Assembly: GCA_050010115.1 (NCBI GenBank)
Contig: JBEKLQ010000009.1
Span: 1 to 64,000, forward strand
DNA from: JAKACA01 sp050010115
GTDB lineage: Bacteria; Actinomycetota; Acidimicrobiia; Acidimicrobiales; Bog-793
Length of the DNA stretch: 64,000 nucleotides
Direction of reading: 5' to 3'
The notes under the pieces were generated by a model. It had not been told where the DNA came from. It saw only the letters and a program-made list of their open reading frames with translations, and ran no database searches. Both the position numbers and the translations under genes were made by a program. This document shows positions 24,112 through 32,138 of the stretch, piece by piece. Positions within the stretch are counted from its first letter, which is position 1. Every line of letters begins with the position of its first letter.

Positions 24112-25089
24112 ATGATCGGCGGCATGTTCCCGGTCGCTGTCTCCACACGCATCCCGGACGACGGCAGGCGCAGCACGGTCCAGCTATTGATAGCCATGGC
24201 CGCCAAGCAGCACGGGATGTTCACGACTGAGCAGGCGCTTGGGGTTGGCCTGAGTCGATGGACCCTCGACCGTCTGGTCGATGAGGCGCTGATCGTGCGA
24301 GAGCGGCGAGGCGCCTACCGAATCGCAGGAGTCGAAGCCGGAAACCTCCAGCGCTATCAGCTCGCAGCGATGACGACCAGAGGCACTATCTCCCACGACT
24401 CGGCGCCGCTCCTGTGGGGCTACACCAAGTTTCCAGAGACGCCAGTTCACGTCACCGTTGCGAGGAACGGCCGAAATCGCTCTGGTCGCGGGCTGGTAGT
24501 GCATTCGACCGAACGGGCGATAGCGGACCTTGGGGTCATTCGGAGCGGGCTGCCGGTCACTCGGCCGTTTCGCACCCTGCTCGATCTCGCAGGGGGACCG
24601 ATGGAGGATGGGTTGCTGCAGGGTTTCTTGGATCATTGCATCGCCGAGCGGCACTTCCTCTTCCAGACGTTCCGCAAGTTCGTAGAGCAGGGCGCGGCTA
24701 AGAACCCAGGTGCTCACCGGCTTCGTCAGTTCGTGGGCGCCGCCGCCATGATCGACAGCGTTGTGGAGGGCGAGGTGCTGCGCCTGCTGGCAGAGGCCGG
24801 CATCGAGTTGCCGGTGACGGGTCTCAACATCTACGACAACGGCCACTTCATCGGCCGGGCGGATTTTGCCTGGGAGACCCCGCGGGTCGTGCTCGAGATG
24901 GACGGTTACGCCTACCACTCCAGCTATCGGGCGTTTGTTGCCGACCGGCAGCGGGCCAATCGGCTCAGCGCAGCTGGCTGGGAGGTGATCCGGGTCACCC
25001 CCGAGATGGTGCGCAACGACCCGGGCGCGGTGTGCGCGGCCATTATCGCTGCGCTCGAGCGGGCTGCATCACGGAGATTGCCGGCGTGA
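24112..25089 (+). CDS. AbiEi-type winged-helix plus DUF559 (Vsr/restriction-like) protein
   Basis: A 325-residue protein with two parts. Residues about 20-75 form an AbiEi-antitoxin-like winged helix (KQHGMFTTEQALGVGLSRWTLDRLV, followed by RERRGAYRIAG); the middle is the usual AbiEi-like strand-rich region (PVHVTVARN, FRTLLDLAGG). The C-terminal 100 residues match DUF559, a PD-(D/E)xK/Vsr-like nuclease fold: GRADFAW, LEMDGYAYH and AGWEVIRVT supply the acidic residues. Such fusions are widespread, lone genes in actinobacteria; whether they are toxin, antitoxin or repair nuclease is unsettled. No AbiEii toxin gene lies next to it. It is flanked upstream by a 92-base repeat, and its base composition looks slightly lower in GC than its neighbours, suggesting an accessory gene. 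Confidence 0.8.
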   Translation: MIGGMFPVAVSTRIPDDGRRSTVQLLIAMAAKQHGMFTTEQALGVGLSRWTLDRLVDEALIVRERRGAYRIAGVEAGNLQRYQLAAMTTRGTISHDSAPLLWGYTKFPETPVHVTVARNGRNRSGRGLVVHSTERAIADLGVIRSGLPVTRPFRTLLDLAGGPMEDGLLQGFLDHCIAERHFLFQTFRKFVEQGAAKNPGAHRLRQFVGAAAMIDSVVEGEVLRLLAEAGIELPVTGLNIYDNGHFIGRADFAWETPRVVLEMDGYAYHSSYRAFVADRQRANRLSAAGWEVIRVTPEMVRNDPGAVCAAIIAALERAASRRLPA

Positions 25090-25120
25090 CTGCCGCTGTC
25101 GTGGTCCCTGCTGCCATTCC

Positions 25121-25153
25121 CACGTGGCCCACGTGCCCCACGTGCCCCACGTG
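25121..25153. promoter_or_regulatory. Four CACGTG palindromes at exact 9-bp spacing
   Basis: CACGTG occurs at 25121, 25130, 25139 and 25148, separated by three-base GC-rich spacers, 32 bases before the putative -10 of the acyl-CoA mutase gene. Nine bases is close to one helical turn. It may be a cooperative operator or a slippage-generated 9-base tandem repeat. Confidence 0.6.
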
Positions 25154-25184
25154 GCCCCGGGTGGCACCAGGACAGCCAGACTCT

Positions 25185-25190
25185 TACGCT
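25185..25190 (+). promoter_or_regulatory. -10 element of the acyl-CoA mutase gene (leaderless)
   Basis: TACGCT, 6 bases upstream of ATG 25197, with no Shine-Dalgarno. It decides between this ATG and upstream in-frame starts that would translate the CACGTG array. Confidence 0.45.
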
Positions 25191-25196
25191 TCGGTC

Positions 25197-26786
25197 ATGC
25201 CCAATGACGATGCCGAACGCCAGACCGACTCGGGTATCGAGATCCGGCGGCTGTATGCGGCGGACGATCTCGCCGGCTGGGACCCGGCTAAGCAGTTGGG
25301 CGAGCCAGGCGAGTTCCCGTACACGAGGGGCGTGCAACGGGACATGTACCGGGGCCGCCTCTGGACGATGCGGCAGTACGCCGGCTTCGGGTCGGCGGAG
25401 GCCACGAACGAGCGGTTCAAGTTCCTCCTCGCCGCAGGCCAGACAGGCCTGTCGTGCGCGTTCGATCTGCCGACCCAGATGGGCTACGACTCCGATCACC
25501 CGAGAGCCGAGGGGGAGGTCGGCAAGGTGGGCGTGGCCATCGATTCGATCGAGGACGTGCGCCTGCTGCTTGCAGGCCTGCCGCTCGACCAAGTGACGAC
25601 CTCGATGACTATCAACGCGACCGCGGCGATACTGATCTTGCTCTACGAACTGGTCGCCGAGGAGCAGGGTGTGCCCGCCACGAAGATCGGCGGCACGATC
25701 CAAAACGACATCCTCAAGGAGTACGTCGCCCGCGGCACGTACATCTACCCACCCCGGCCCTCCATGAGGTTGGTCACCGACACGTTCGCCTACTGCGCCG
25801 AGCACATCCCGGCATGGAACATGATCTCGATCTCCGGCTACCACATCAGGGAAGCCGGCTCGACCGCCGTCCAAGAGCTTGCCTTCACACTCGCCGATGG
25901 CATTGCCTACGTCGAGGCGGCGATGTCGGCGGGGCTGGAGGTGGACGAGTTCGCCGGGCGGGTGAGCTTCTTCTTCAACGCCCATAACAACCTGTTCGAG
26001 GAAGTGGCCAAGTTCCGGGCGGCGCGGCGGATGTGGGCGCGGATCATGCGAGAGCGGTTCGGGGCGAGGAGCGAGCGTTCGATGCGCCTGCGTTTTCACA
26101 CCCAGACGGGTGGGTCGACGCTGACGGCCCAGCAGCCGGAGGTAAACATCGTGCGAACTGCTGTGCAGGCGCTCTCGGCCGTGCTCGGCGGCACGCAGAG
26201 CTTGCACACGAACAGCTTCGACGAGGCACTGGGCCTTCCGACCGAGCAGGCGGCCAAGCTCGCCCTGCGCACGCAGCAGGCGATCGGTTACGAGTCCGGG
26301 GTGACCGATACCGTCGACCCGCTCGCCGGTTCGTACTTCGTCGAGTCGTTGACCGACGAGGTCGAGCGGCTGGCGAACGAGTACCTGGCCCGGATCGACG
26401 AGATGGGCGGAGCGGTGGCTGCGATCGAGGCTGGCTACCTGCAGGACGAGATCGAGCAGGCGGCCTATGAGTACGCGAAGGGCATCGATTCCGGCGAGAA
26501 GGTGGTCGTCGGGGTGAACCGGTTCGTCGAGGACGAGACGACGGAGCCCGAGGTCTTCCCGATCGATCCGGCGTTGCAGGAGGCCCAGATCGAGCGGGTG
26601 AGGTCCCTCCGGCAGCGCCGCGATCAGGCTGCGGTGGACGCGGCGCTCGGCACTGTGGCCGCGGCTGCCCGCGGCACGCAGAACCTTCTCGTCCCCATGC
26701 GCGAGGCGCTCAAGTGCGAGGCGACCCTGGGTGAGGTGTCCGACGTCCTCCGGGAGGCGTTCGGCGAGTACCTGCCCGGCCACTGA
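25197..26786 (+). CDS. Methylmalonyl-CoA mutase family, catalytic (alpha) chain
   Basis: A 529-residue TIM-barrel catalytic chain of a B12-dependent acyl-CoA mutase. Visible motifs are WTMRQYAGFG, AFDLPTQMGYDSDH, TIQNDILKEY, SISGYHIREAG and RFHTQTGGSTLTAQQPEVN. Tyr61 (RQY) and Arg179 (VARGTYIYPP) occupy the positions that favour methylmalonyl-CoA; isobutyryl-CoA mutases have Phe and Gln there. The C-terminal cobalamin-binding domain (DxHxxG) is absent, so the enzyme needs a separate small subunit, which is not in this window. With the biotin carboxylase downstream it suggests a propionyl-CoA to succinyl-CoA route. A 281-base gap with repeats follows. Confidence 0.9.
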   Translation: MPNDDAERQTDSGIEIRRLYAADDLAGWDPAKQLGEPGEFPYTRGVQRDMYRGRLWTMRQYAGFGSAEATNERFKFLLAAGQTGLSCAFDLPTQMGYDSDHPRAEGEVGKVGVAIDSIEDVRLLLAGLPLDQVTTSMTINATAAILILLYELVAEEQGVPATKIGGTIQNDILKEYVARGTYIYPPRPSMRLVTDTFAYCAEHIPAWNMISISGYHIREAGSTAVQELAFTLADGIAYVEAAMSAGLEVDEFAGRVSFFFNAHNNLFEEVAKFRAARRMWARIMRERFGARSERSMRLRFHTQTGGSTLTAQQPEVNIVRTAVQALSAVLGGTQSLHTNSFDEALGLPTEQAAKLALRTQQAIGYESGVTDTVDPLAGSYFVESLTDEVERLANEYLARIDEMGGAVAAIEAGYLQDEIEQAAYEYAKGIDSGEKVVVGVNRFVEDETTEPEVFPIDPALQEAQIERVRSLRQRRDQAAVDAALGTVAAAARGTQNLLVPMREALKCEATLGEVSDVLREAFGEYLPGH

Positions 26787-26949
26787 CGACAGCCGGTGGC
26801 CAGCTTGGCTCCCGCTCGATCCGGTGACACCCGAGCCCCCTCCTGCCGACGGCGATCCGCGTCACGACCCGGAGCGTGCTTCCGCGGTGGCCGGGGGAAC
26901 CGGGCCAGTCGAGACGCTGCTGGCGGCGCGGATCATCGTGCCAGTCGGT

Positions 26950-26986
26950 GTCACGTTCAGTTTGCACAGTGCAAAGCTTCGGTGAC
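26950..26986. repeat. 37-bp near-palindromic intergenic repeat, copy 3
   Basis: Same length and ends (GTCAC, GTGAC) as copies 1 and 2 with three substitutions, which make the core a better palindrome: TTTGCAC-A-GTGCAAA. It lies between the mutase gene and the convergent amidohydrolase, so the AbiEi/DUF559 gene and the mutase are bracketed by copies of the element. Confidence 0.85.
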
Positions 26987-26999
26987 AGCGAGGCCCGCC

Positions 27000-27066
27000 G
27001 CCCCGCCACCCCGCCGCCCCGCCACCCCGCCACCCCGCCACCCCGCCACCCCGCCGCCCCGCCGCC
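27000..27066. repeat. Degenerate 8-bp tandem repeat
   Basis: About eight units of CCCCGCCA/CCCCGCCG between the 37-base repeat and the end of the amidohydrolase gene. It is non-coding and is probably slippage-generated. Confidence 0.75.
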
Positions 27067-27067
27067 C

Positions 27068-28261
27068 CTAAGCCCCGTGCCGGTAAGCCGACGCCGTGAG
27101 GCGCTCGCGCTCAGGCGGAGAGAGCGCGAGATCGATGACGGTCCATGCCATGGCGGTCGCGCCATCGAGCACCGCTTGGTCGGCGACGGGCCCGCCGGCC
27201 GCAGCGGTGAACTCCGGCTGATGGTTCACCGCGGGCAGCGAGTCCAGCCCGAGCATCGGATGGATCGCCGGGATCGCCAACGACACGTTCGCCATGTCGG
27301 TCGATCCGCTCATGGTGCGGTTGCCCGGAGGCGGGAAGACACGCCCGAGCGCCGACGCGTTGGCTCGGTACAGGTCGGCCATCGCCTCGTCGGTGTGGAA
27401 CTCGGAGTACGTCGGCCCCTGCGGCACGATCTCGAGCGTGGCCCCGGTCGCGATCGCCCCGGCCTCGAAACACCGCCGGACCCGTGGCGACCACGACTCC
27501 AGGGCTGCCAGCGTCCGAGCCCGCACGTAGTACTTCGCCCTCGTGAGAGCTGGGACGATGTTGGGTGCGGCGCCACCCAGCGTGACGATCCCGTGTACCT
27601 GGTCCCCGTAGTCGGCATGCTGGCGGAGCAGCCCGATCGCCACCTGGGCAACGATGAGCGCATCGGCGGCGTTGATGCCACGTTCCGGGAAGGCCGACGC
27701 GTGTGCCTCCTTGCCCCGGTAGACGACGTCGAAATGCTCGACGGCGAGGCACGGCATCCGGTCGAGCTCGCCCGGAGCAGGGTGCACCATCATCGCTGCG
27801 TGCACGCCGTCGAAGCCACCCCGCTCCATCATGAGCACCTTGCCGCCACCGCCCTCCTCGGCCGGCGTCCCGAGCACACGGACGGTGATCCCGAGGTCGT
27901 CAGCGATCGGCGCCAAGGCACGTCCGGCCCCGATGGCGGCGCTGGCGATGACGTTGTGACCGCACGCGTGCCCGATCCCGGGGAGAGCGTCGTACTCGGC
28001 ACAGATGGCGAGCACGAACGGCCCGGACCCGGCACTGGCAACGAAGGCGGTCGGAAGGTCGCAGATGCCCATTTGCACCGACATGCCGACATCCGCCAGC
28101 TGCTCAGCGCACCACGTCGATGCGCTCTCCTCCTCGAAACCCAACTCCGGAGTCGCATGGATCCGGTGTGACAGGTCCACGAGTGCTGTGCTGTCACGTG
28201 CCACGGTGGAAGCGGCCCGGTCCTTCAGGGCTGCCGCCGCGCCCGAGCCGGGCGCGTTCAT
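27068..28261 (-). CDS. M20-family amidohydrolase (AbgB/hippurate-hydrolase-like)
   Basis: A 397-residue zinc amidohydrolase of the peptidase M20D group. Metal-site motifs include CGHNVIASAAIGAG, GTPAEEGGGGKVLMMERGGF (catalytic Glu pair) and MMVHPAPGE; a dimerisation domain spans roughly 190-300. Family members cleave N-acyl amino acids, p-aminobenzoyl-glutamate or related amides. The ATG overlaps the stop of the biotin carboxylase gene (ATGA), so the two are translationally coupled, an unexpected pairing for a carboxylase operon. Substrate unknown. No signal peptide. Confidence 0.87.
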   Translation of the reverse strand: MNAPGSGAAAALKDRAASTVARDSTALVDLSHRIHATPELGFEEESASTWCAEQLADVGMSVQMGICDLPTAFVASAGSGPFVLAICAEYDALPGIGHACGHNVIASAAIGAGRALAPIADDLGITVRVLGTPAEEGGGGKVLMMERGGFDGVHAAMMVHPAPGELDRMPCLAVEHFDVVYRGKEAHASAFPERGINAADALIVAQVAIGLLRQHADYGDQVHGIVTLGGAAPNIVPALTRAKYYVRARTLAALESWSPRVRRCFEAGAIATGATLEIVPQGPTYSEFHTDEAMADLYRANASALGRVFPPPGNRTMSGSTDMANVSLAIPAIHPMLGLDSLPAVNHQPEFTAAAGGPVADQAVLDGATAMAWTVIDLALSPPERERLTASAYRHGA

Positions 28262-30048
28262 GAGATCACCGCCACGATGTCGCCCGCGCCTAGCGCGTCG
28301 CCAGTCTGCACTTTCAAGTCCTTCACCGTCCCCGCTCGGTCGGCGTTGATCGGGTTCTCCATCTTCATGGCCTCGAGGACGCAGATCGTCTGACCCATCT
28401 CCACGGTGTCTCCTTCGCTCACGAGCACCTTCACGATCGTCCCTTGCATGGGAACAGTCACACGACCGTCCCCGGTGGCGACCGGGCTTCCTGGCGACCG
28501 GCCTCGGCTCGACGACCGAACCGGGCCGGCAGCACCGCCTCCACCGCCTCCACCTTCGCCGGCGCCGGCGGATTCGGGCACCCAGAGCTTGACCCGGTAG
28601 CGCCGGCCGTCCACTTCGGCGTCGACGTCGCGGAGGACCCGGTGTTCGGCGAGGTCGCCCGCAGGCGGTGCCGGCGGTGCCGGAGCGGCCGTGACTGCGG
28701 ACAGGTCGAGGTGCTCCTCCACCCATCGAGTCGAGTGGGCTGCGGCGGCGAACTCGGGATGGCTGAGGATGGCCTCGTGAGCCGGGATGGTCGTCGCCAC
28801 GCCCTCGATGGCGGTCTCCCGCAGGGCACGTTGCATGCGGTGCCGGGCGGTGGCGCGGTCCTCACCCCACACGATGATCTTGGCGATGAGATTGTCGTAG
28901 TACTGGCTCACGGTGTCGCCCCGGTCGTATCCGGTGTCGACCCGGACACCAAAACCGCCAGGGGGGCGGAACTGCGAGATCCGACCCGGGCTCGGGAGGA
29001 ACTTGCCACCGGCTGGGTCTTCGGCGTTGATGCGGCATTCGATGGCGTGTCCGTGCCGCCTCGCCTCCAAGTCGGCTTGCGTGAGACCGATCGGCTCGCC
29101 TGCTGCCACTTTGAGCTGCAGGGCCACGAGGTCGAGGCCGGTCACGAGCTCCGTCACCGGGTGCTCGACCTGGAGCCGGGTGTTCATCTCCAGGAAGTAG
29201 AAGGACCCGTCTTCGTAGAGGAACTCGACCGTGCCAGCACCCTCGTAGCCGCACGCCCTGGAGATCTTGACGGCCGCCTCACCCATGGCCTGGCGGACGC
29301 TGTCGTCGAAGTTGGCGGCGGGGGACTCCTCGATCAGTTTCTGGTGGCGCCGCTGGTACGAGCAGTCACGCTCACCGAGCCATAGCGCCGTGCCGTGACG
29401 ATCGGCGAACACCTGCATCTCGATGTGCCGTGGCCACTGCAGGTAGCGCTCCAGGTACACCTCTGGCCGGCCGAAGTACGCGGTCGCCTCCCGTTGTGCC
29501 GATTCCATGGCGTCCGCCGCCTCGTCGGGCCCGGCGACGACCTTCATGCCGCGCCCGCCGCCGCCGAACGCCGCTTTGATCGCGACGGGCCAGCCGTGGG
29601 CGTCACCGAATGCGATGACCTCCGACGGGTCCTGTAATGCCTCGCTTTGCCCCGGGACGCCCGGGACGCCAACGGCCTCGGCGGCGATCCGCGACGAGAT
29701 CTTGTCGCCCATGACCTCGATGGCCTCGGGTGGGGGGCCGATGAACGTCACGCCGGCTACCGTGATCGCGCGGGCGAAGTCCGCGTTCTCGGCGAAGAAA
29801 CCGTACCCGGGGTGCACCGCATCAGCCCCACTACGGGCCAATGCTCCGAGGATCGCGTCGGTGTTGAGGTAGCTCTCGGCCGCGGTCTGACCGCCGAGCG
29901 CGTACGCCTCGTCCGCCAGGCGCACGTGCAACGCGTCCCGGTCGAGCTCGGAGTACACCGCCACGCTGGCGATACCGAGCTCGCGGCATGTGCGGATGAC
30001 GCGTACGGCGATCTCGCCACGATTGGCGATCAACACCTTCTCGAACAC
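28258..30048 (-). CDS. Acyl-CoA carboxylase alpha chain (biotin carboxylase + BCCP)
   Basis: A 596-residue AccA3/PccA-type chain. The biotin carboxylase part (about 1-450) opens with VLIANRGEIAVRVIRT and contains the ATP-grasp GGGGRGMKVV loop and the EMNTRLQVEH catalytic segment. A Gly/Ser-rich linker near 500 leads to the biotinyl domain, with the biotin lysine at residue 562 in EAMKMEN. It carboxylates biotin and serves a separate carboxyltransferase beta chain (acetyl- or propionyl-CoA), which is not present here. GTG 30048 has an AGGGGAA ribosome site. The divergent neighbour is birA, the ligase that biotinylates it, and an acyl-CoA mutase lies downstream. Confidence 0.93.
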   Translation of the reverse strand: MFEKVLIANRGEIAVRVIRTCRELGIASVAVYSELDRDALHVRLADEAYALGGQTAAESYLNTDAILGALARSGADAVHPGYGFFAENADFARAITVAGVTFIGPPPEAIEVMGDKISSRIAAEAVGVPGVPGQSEALQDPSEVIAFGDAHGWPVAIKAAFGGGGRGMKVVAGPDEAADAMESAQREATAYFGRPEVYLERYLQWPRHIEMQVFADRHGTALWLGERDCSYQRRHQKLIEESPAANFDDSVRQAMGEAAVKISRACGYEGAGTVEFLYEDGSFYFLEMNTRLQVEHPVTELVTGLDLVALQLKVAAGEPIGLTQADLEARRHGHAIECRINAEDPAGGKFLPSPGRISQFRPPGGFGVRVDTGYDRGDTVSQYYDNLIAKIIVWGEDRATARHRMQRALRETAIEGVATTIPAHEAILSHPEFAAAAHSTRWVEEHLDLSAVTAAPAPPAPPAGDLAEHRVLRDVDAEVDGRRYRVKLWVPESAGAGEGGGGGGGAAGPVRSSSRGRSPGSPVATGDGRVTVPMQGTIVKVLVSEGDTVEMGQTICVLEAMKMENPINADRAGTVKDLKVQTGDALGAGDIVAVIS

Positions 30049-30192
30049 GGTTCCCCTTCCTCAGCGCCTATCGTCGCCTGTCGATGCCCGCCACCCCACA
30101 GCTCAGGGACGGCCCAGGCCGGAGGGCTCAGCCGAGCAGGCTACCCGCGGCGCCCGGCAGCCAATGAAGCGTCCTCGAGAGCGCAGGTGCTC

Positions 30193-30999
30193 ATGACGTC
30201 CCACGACGGTACCGGCTTGCGGTTCCGGTCCCCCGAGCGGCTCGAGGTGGTGGACTCGACGAACCGGTACCTCGTCGATCTCGCCCGATCCGGCGCCGCG
30301 GAGGGGACATCCGTGCTGGCCCGCTGCCAGACCGCCGGCCGGGGCAGGCTCGGGCGCAGGTGGGTCGACGTGGAGGGGGAATCGGTACTGTGCTCGGTGC
30401 TGTTTCGGCCGGCGCTCGACCCGACGCGGTGGCACCTGTTGTCCTGGCTCGTGGCGCTTGCCGCCCGGGATGCCTGCGCAAGGGTGGCTGGAACGGAGTT
30501 GACCCTTAAATGGCCGAACGACCTGCAAGCCGGCGATCGGAAGGTGGCCGGCCTACTTGCCGAGGTTGCCGCGCCGCCGGCTCCCTCGGGCGCCACGCCG
30601 CCGGCCGGCGCGCTCGTGGTCGGCATCGGGGTCAACTGCAACTGGCCGGCGGATTGGCCGCCGGCGGGCGACCCAGACGCAGCGGAGATCGCCGCGCGAG
30701 CTACGTCGCTCGATCGGGTTGCAGGCTACCGCGTCGATTCCGACGAGGTAGCGGCCGAGCTGCTCGACGGGGTGGCCGGGCGATACTCGGCTCTGCGCGG
30801 TGACGACCACTACGCCGCCTCCCTGGCTGCGGAGTACCGGGCGAGCCTTGCCACCATCTCCCAGCGGGTCAGGATCGACCTTGCCGATGAGTCCTTCACG
30901 GGAACTGCTCTCGACGTCGACGACTCCGGCCACCTCCTTGTGGATATCGGTGCCTGCATCCGCACGGTCGCGGTGGGTGACGTCGTCCACGTTCGCTGA
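30193..30999 (+). CDS. birA: Biotin-[acetyl-CoA-carboxylase] ligase, no DNA-binding domain
   Basis: A 268-residue class I biotin protein ligase. The catalytic core shows STNRYLVDLA, the biotinyl-AMP loop as TAGRGRLGRRW (the usual GRGRRGR motif) and LKWPNDLQAGDRKVAGLL, with a C-terminal SH3-like barrel ending RTVAVGDVVHVR. The N-terminal winged helix of E. coli BirA is missing, so it is not a repressor. ATG 30193 fits the family length; open frame further upstream is divergent-promoter sequence. It is read away from the biotin carboxylase gene, its likely client. Confidence 0.92.
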   Translation: MTSHDGTGLRFRSPERLEVVDSTNRYLVDLARSGAAEGTSVLARCQTAGRGRLGRRWVDVEGESVLCSVLFRPALDPTRWHLLSWLVALAARDACARVAGTELTLKWPNDLQAGDRKVAGLLAEVAAPPAPSGATPPAGALVVGIGVNCNWPADWPPAGDPDAAEIAARATSLDRVAGYRVDSDEVAAELLDGVAGRYSALRGDDHYAASLAAEYRASLATISQRVRIDLADESFTGTALDVDDSGHLLVDIGACIRTVAVGDVVHVR

Positions 31000-31040
31000 T
31001 TCCCGGGGGCGATCCGCCGGCAACCGTTCTGCCCGCGAGC

Positions 31041-31068
31041 GTGACGCCAGGGAGCGCCTGAGTAGCCT
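31041..31068 (+). promoter_or_regulatory. Promoter of the rmlB gene (leaderless)
   Basis: GTGACG at 31041-31046 as a -35, a 16-base spacer, and TAGCCT at 31063-31068 as -10, 7 bases before ATG 31076. It is the best complete promoter of the window's TAnnnT set. Confidence 0.5.
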
Positions 31069-31075
31069 GCAGGCC

Positions 31076-32083
31076 ATGCGACTGCTGATCACGGGCGGCG
31101 CCGGCTTTATCGGGTCGAATTTCGCCCGCTACTGGTCGGAGCACCATCCGAAAGACGCGCTCGTGGTGTTTGATGTCCTGACCTACGCGGGCAACCGGGA
31201 GAACTTGGCTGACCTCGAGGGCGCCGGCCGGGTCGCGTTCGTCCACGGTGACATCTGCGACCAGCCGTTCGTCGAGTCCACGCTCGAGCGCCACCAGATC
31301 GACACGATCGTGAACTTCGCCGCCGAGAGCCACAACTCGCTGGCGGTGCTCGACCCTGCCCGCTTCTTCCGCACGAATGTGCTCGGCACCCAGGCGCTCT
31401 GCGACGCCGCCCGCCGGCTTGAAGTGCCGAGGATGCATCACATCTCGACCTGCGAGGTGTACGGCGACCTCGCCCTCGACAGTGACGAGTCCTTCAAGGA
31501 GGACTCTCCCTACCGGCCGCGGACGCCGTACAACGCGTCGAAGGCGGCTGCCGACCACGTCGTCCGCTCGTACACCGAGACGTTCGGGCTTCGCGCCACG
31601 ATCACGAACTGCTGCAACAACTACGGGCCGTACCAGTTTCCCGAGAAGGTGATCCCGTTGTTCTCTACTAGAGCGCTCAGGGGTGAGCCGCTCCCGCTGT
31701 ACGCCTCTACACAGAACCGCCGCGAGTGGCTGCACGTGGACGACCACTGCCGGGCGGTCGACGCCGTCCTGCAACGTGGGCGCATCGGTGAGACGTACCT
31801 CGTCGGGTCGGGCCACGAGGCGAGCATCGACGACATCGCCAACCTGGTGCTGGCGGCGACCGGGCAGCCGAACAGCCTGAAGACCATCGTTCCGGACCGA
31901 CCCGGGCACGATCGCCGGTACCTGCTCGACTCGACGAAGATCCGGACGGAGCTCGGCTGGCAACCCGAGGTGGGCTTCGACGAGGGCATCGCGGCGACGA
32001 TCGCGTGGTACCGGGACCACACTGACTGGTGGGAGCCGCTCATCGGGCGCTCGCCCGTCGTCGAGGATGCCTGGTCGAAATGA
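31076..32083 (+). CDS. rmlB: dTDP-glucose 4,6-dehydratase homologue with altered active site
   Basis: A 335-residue extended short-chain dehydrogenase. The NAD-binding GGAGFIG is at 7-13, FAAESH at 81-86, the catalytic Tyr/Lys pair in PYNASKA (Y152, K156), and NNYGPYQFPEKVIPLF marks the RmlB subfamily. The catalytic triad motif normally reads STDEVYG; here it is STCEVYG (124-130), with Cys126 in place of the general-acid Asp, and the AAESHVDRS motif reads AAESHNSLA. The enzyme may be slower, act on another nucleotide sugar, or belong to a variant clade. It heads the glycan locus and is followed by rmlD; no rmlC is present. Confidence 0.85.
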   Translation: MRLLITGGAGFIGSNFARYWSEHHPKDALVVFDVLTYAGNRENLADLEGAGRVAFVHGDICDQPFVESTLERHQIDTIVNFAAESHNSLAVLDPARFFRTNVLGTQALCDAARRLEVPRMHHISTCEVYGDLALDSDESFKEDSPYRPRTPYNASKAAADHVVRSYTETFGLRATITNCCNNYGPYQFPEKVIPLFSTRALRGEPLPLYASTQNRREWLHVDDHCRAVDAVLQRGRIGETYLVGSGHEASIDDIANLVLAATGQPNSLKTIVPDRPGHDRRYLLDSTKIRTELGWQPEVGFDEGIAATIAWYRDHTDWWEPLIGRSPVVEDAWSK

Positions 32084-32138
32084 GCGGCGTCGACCGCGCC
32101 CGGCTCGTGACGGCGCCGATCCCGATACCGGAGTCACG

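Noticed and set aside
23484..24230. Open frames crossing the 92-bp repeats
   Set aside because: They arise because the repeat lacks stops; the translations only echo the repeat.
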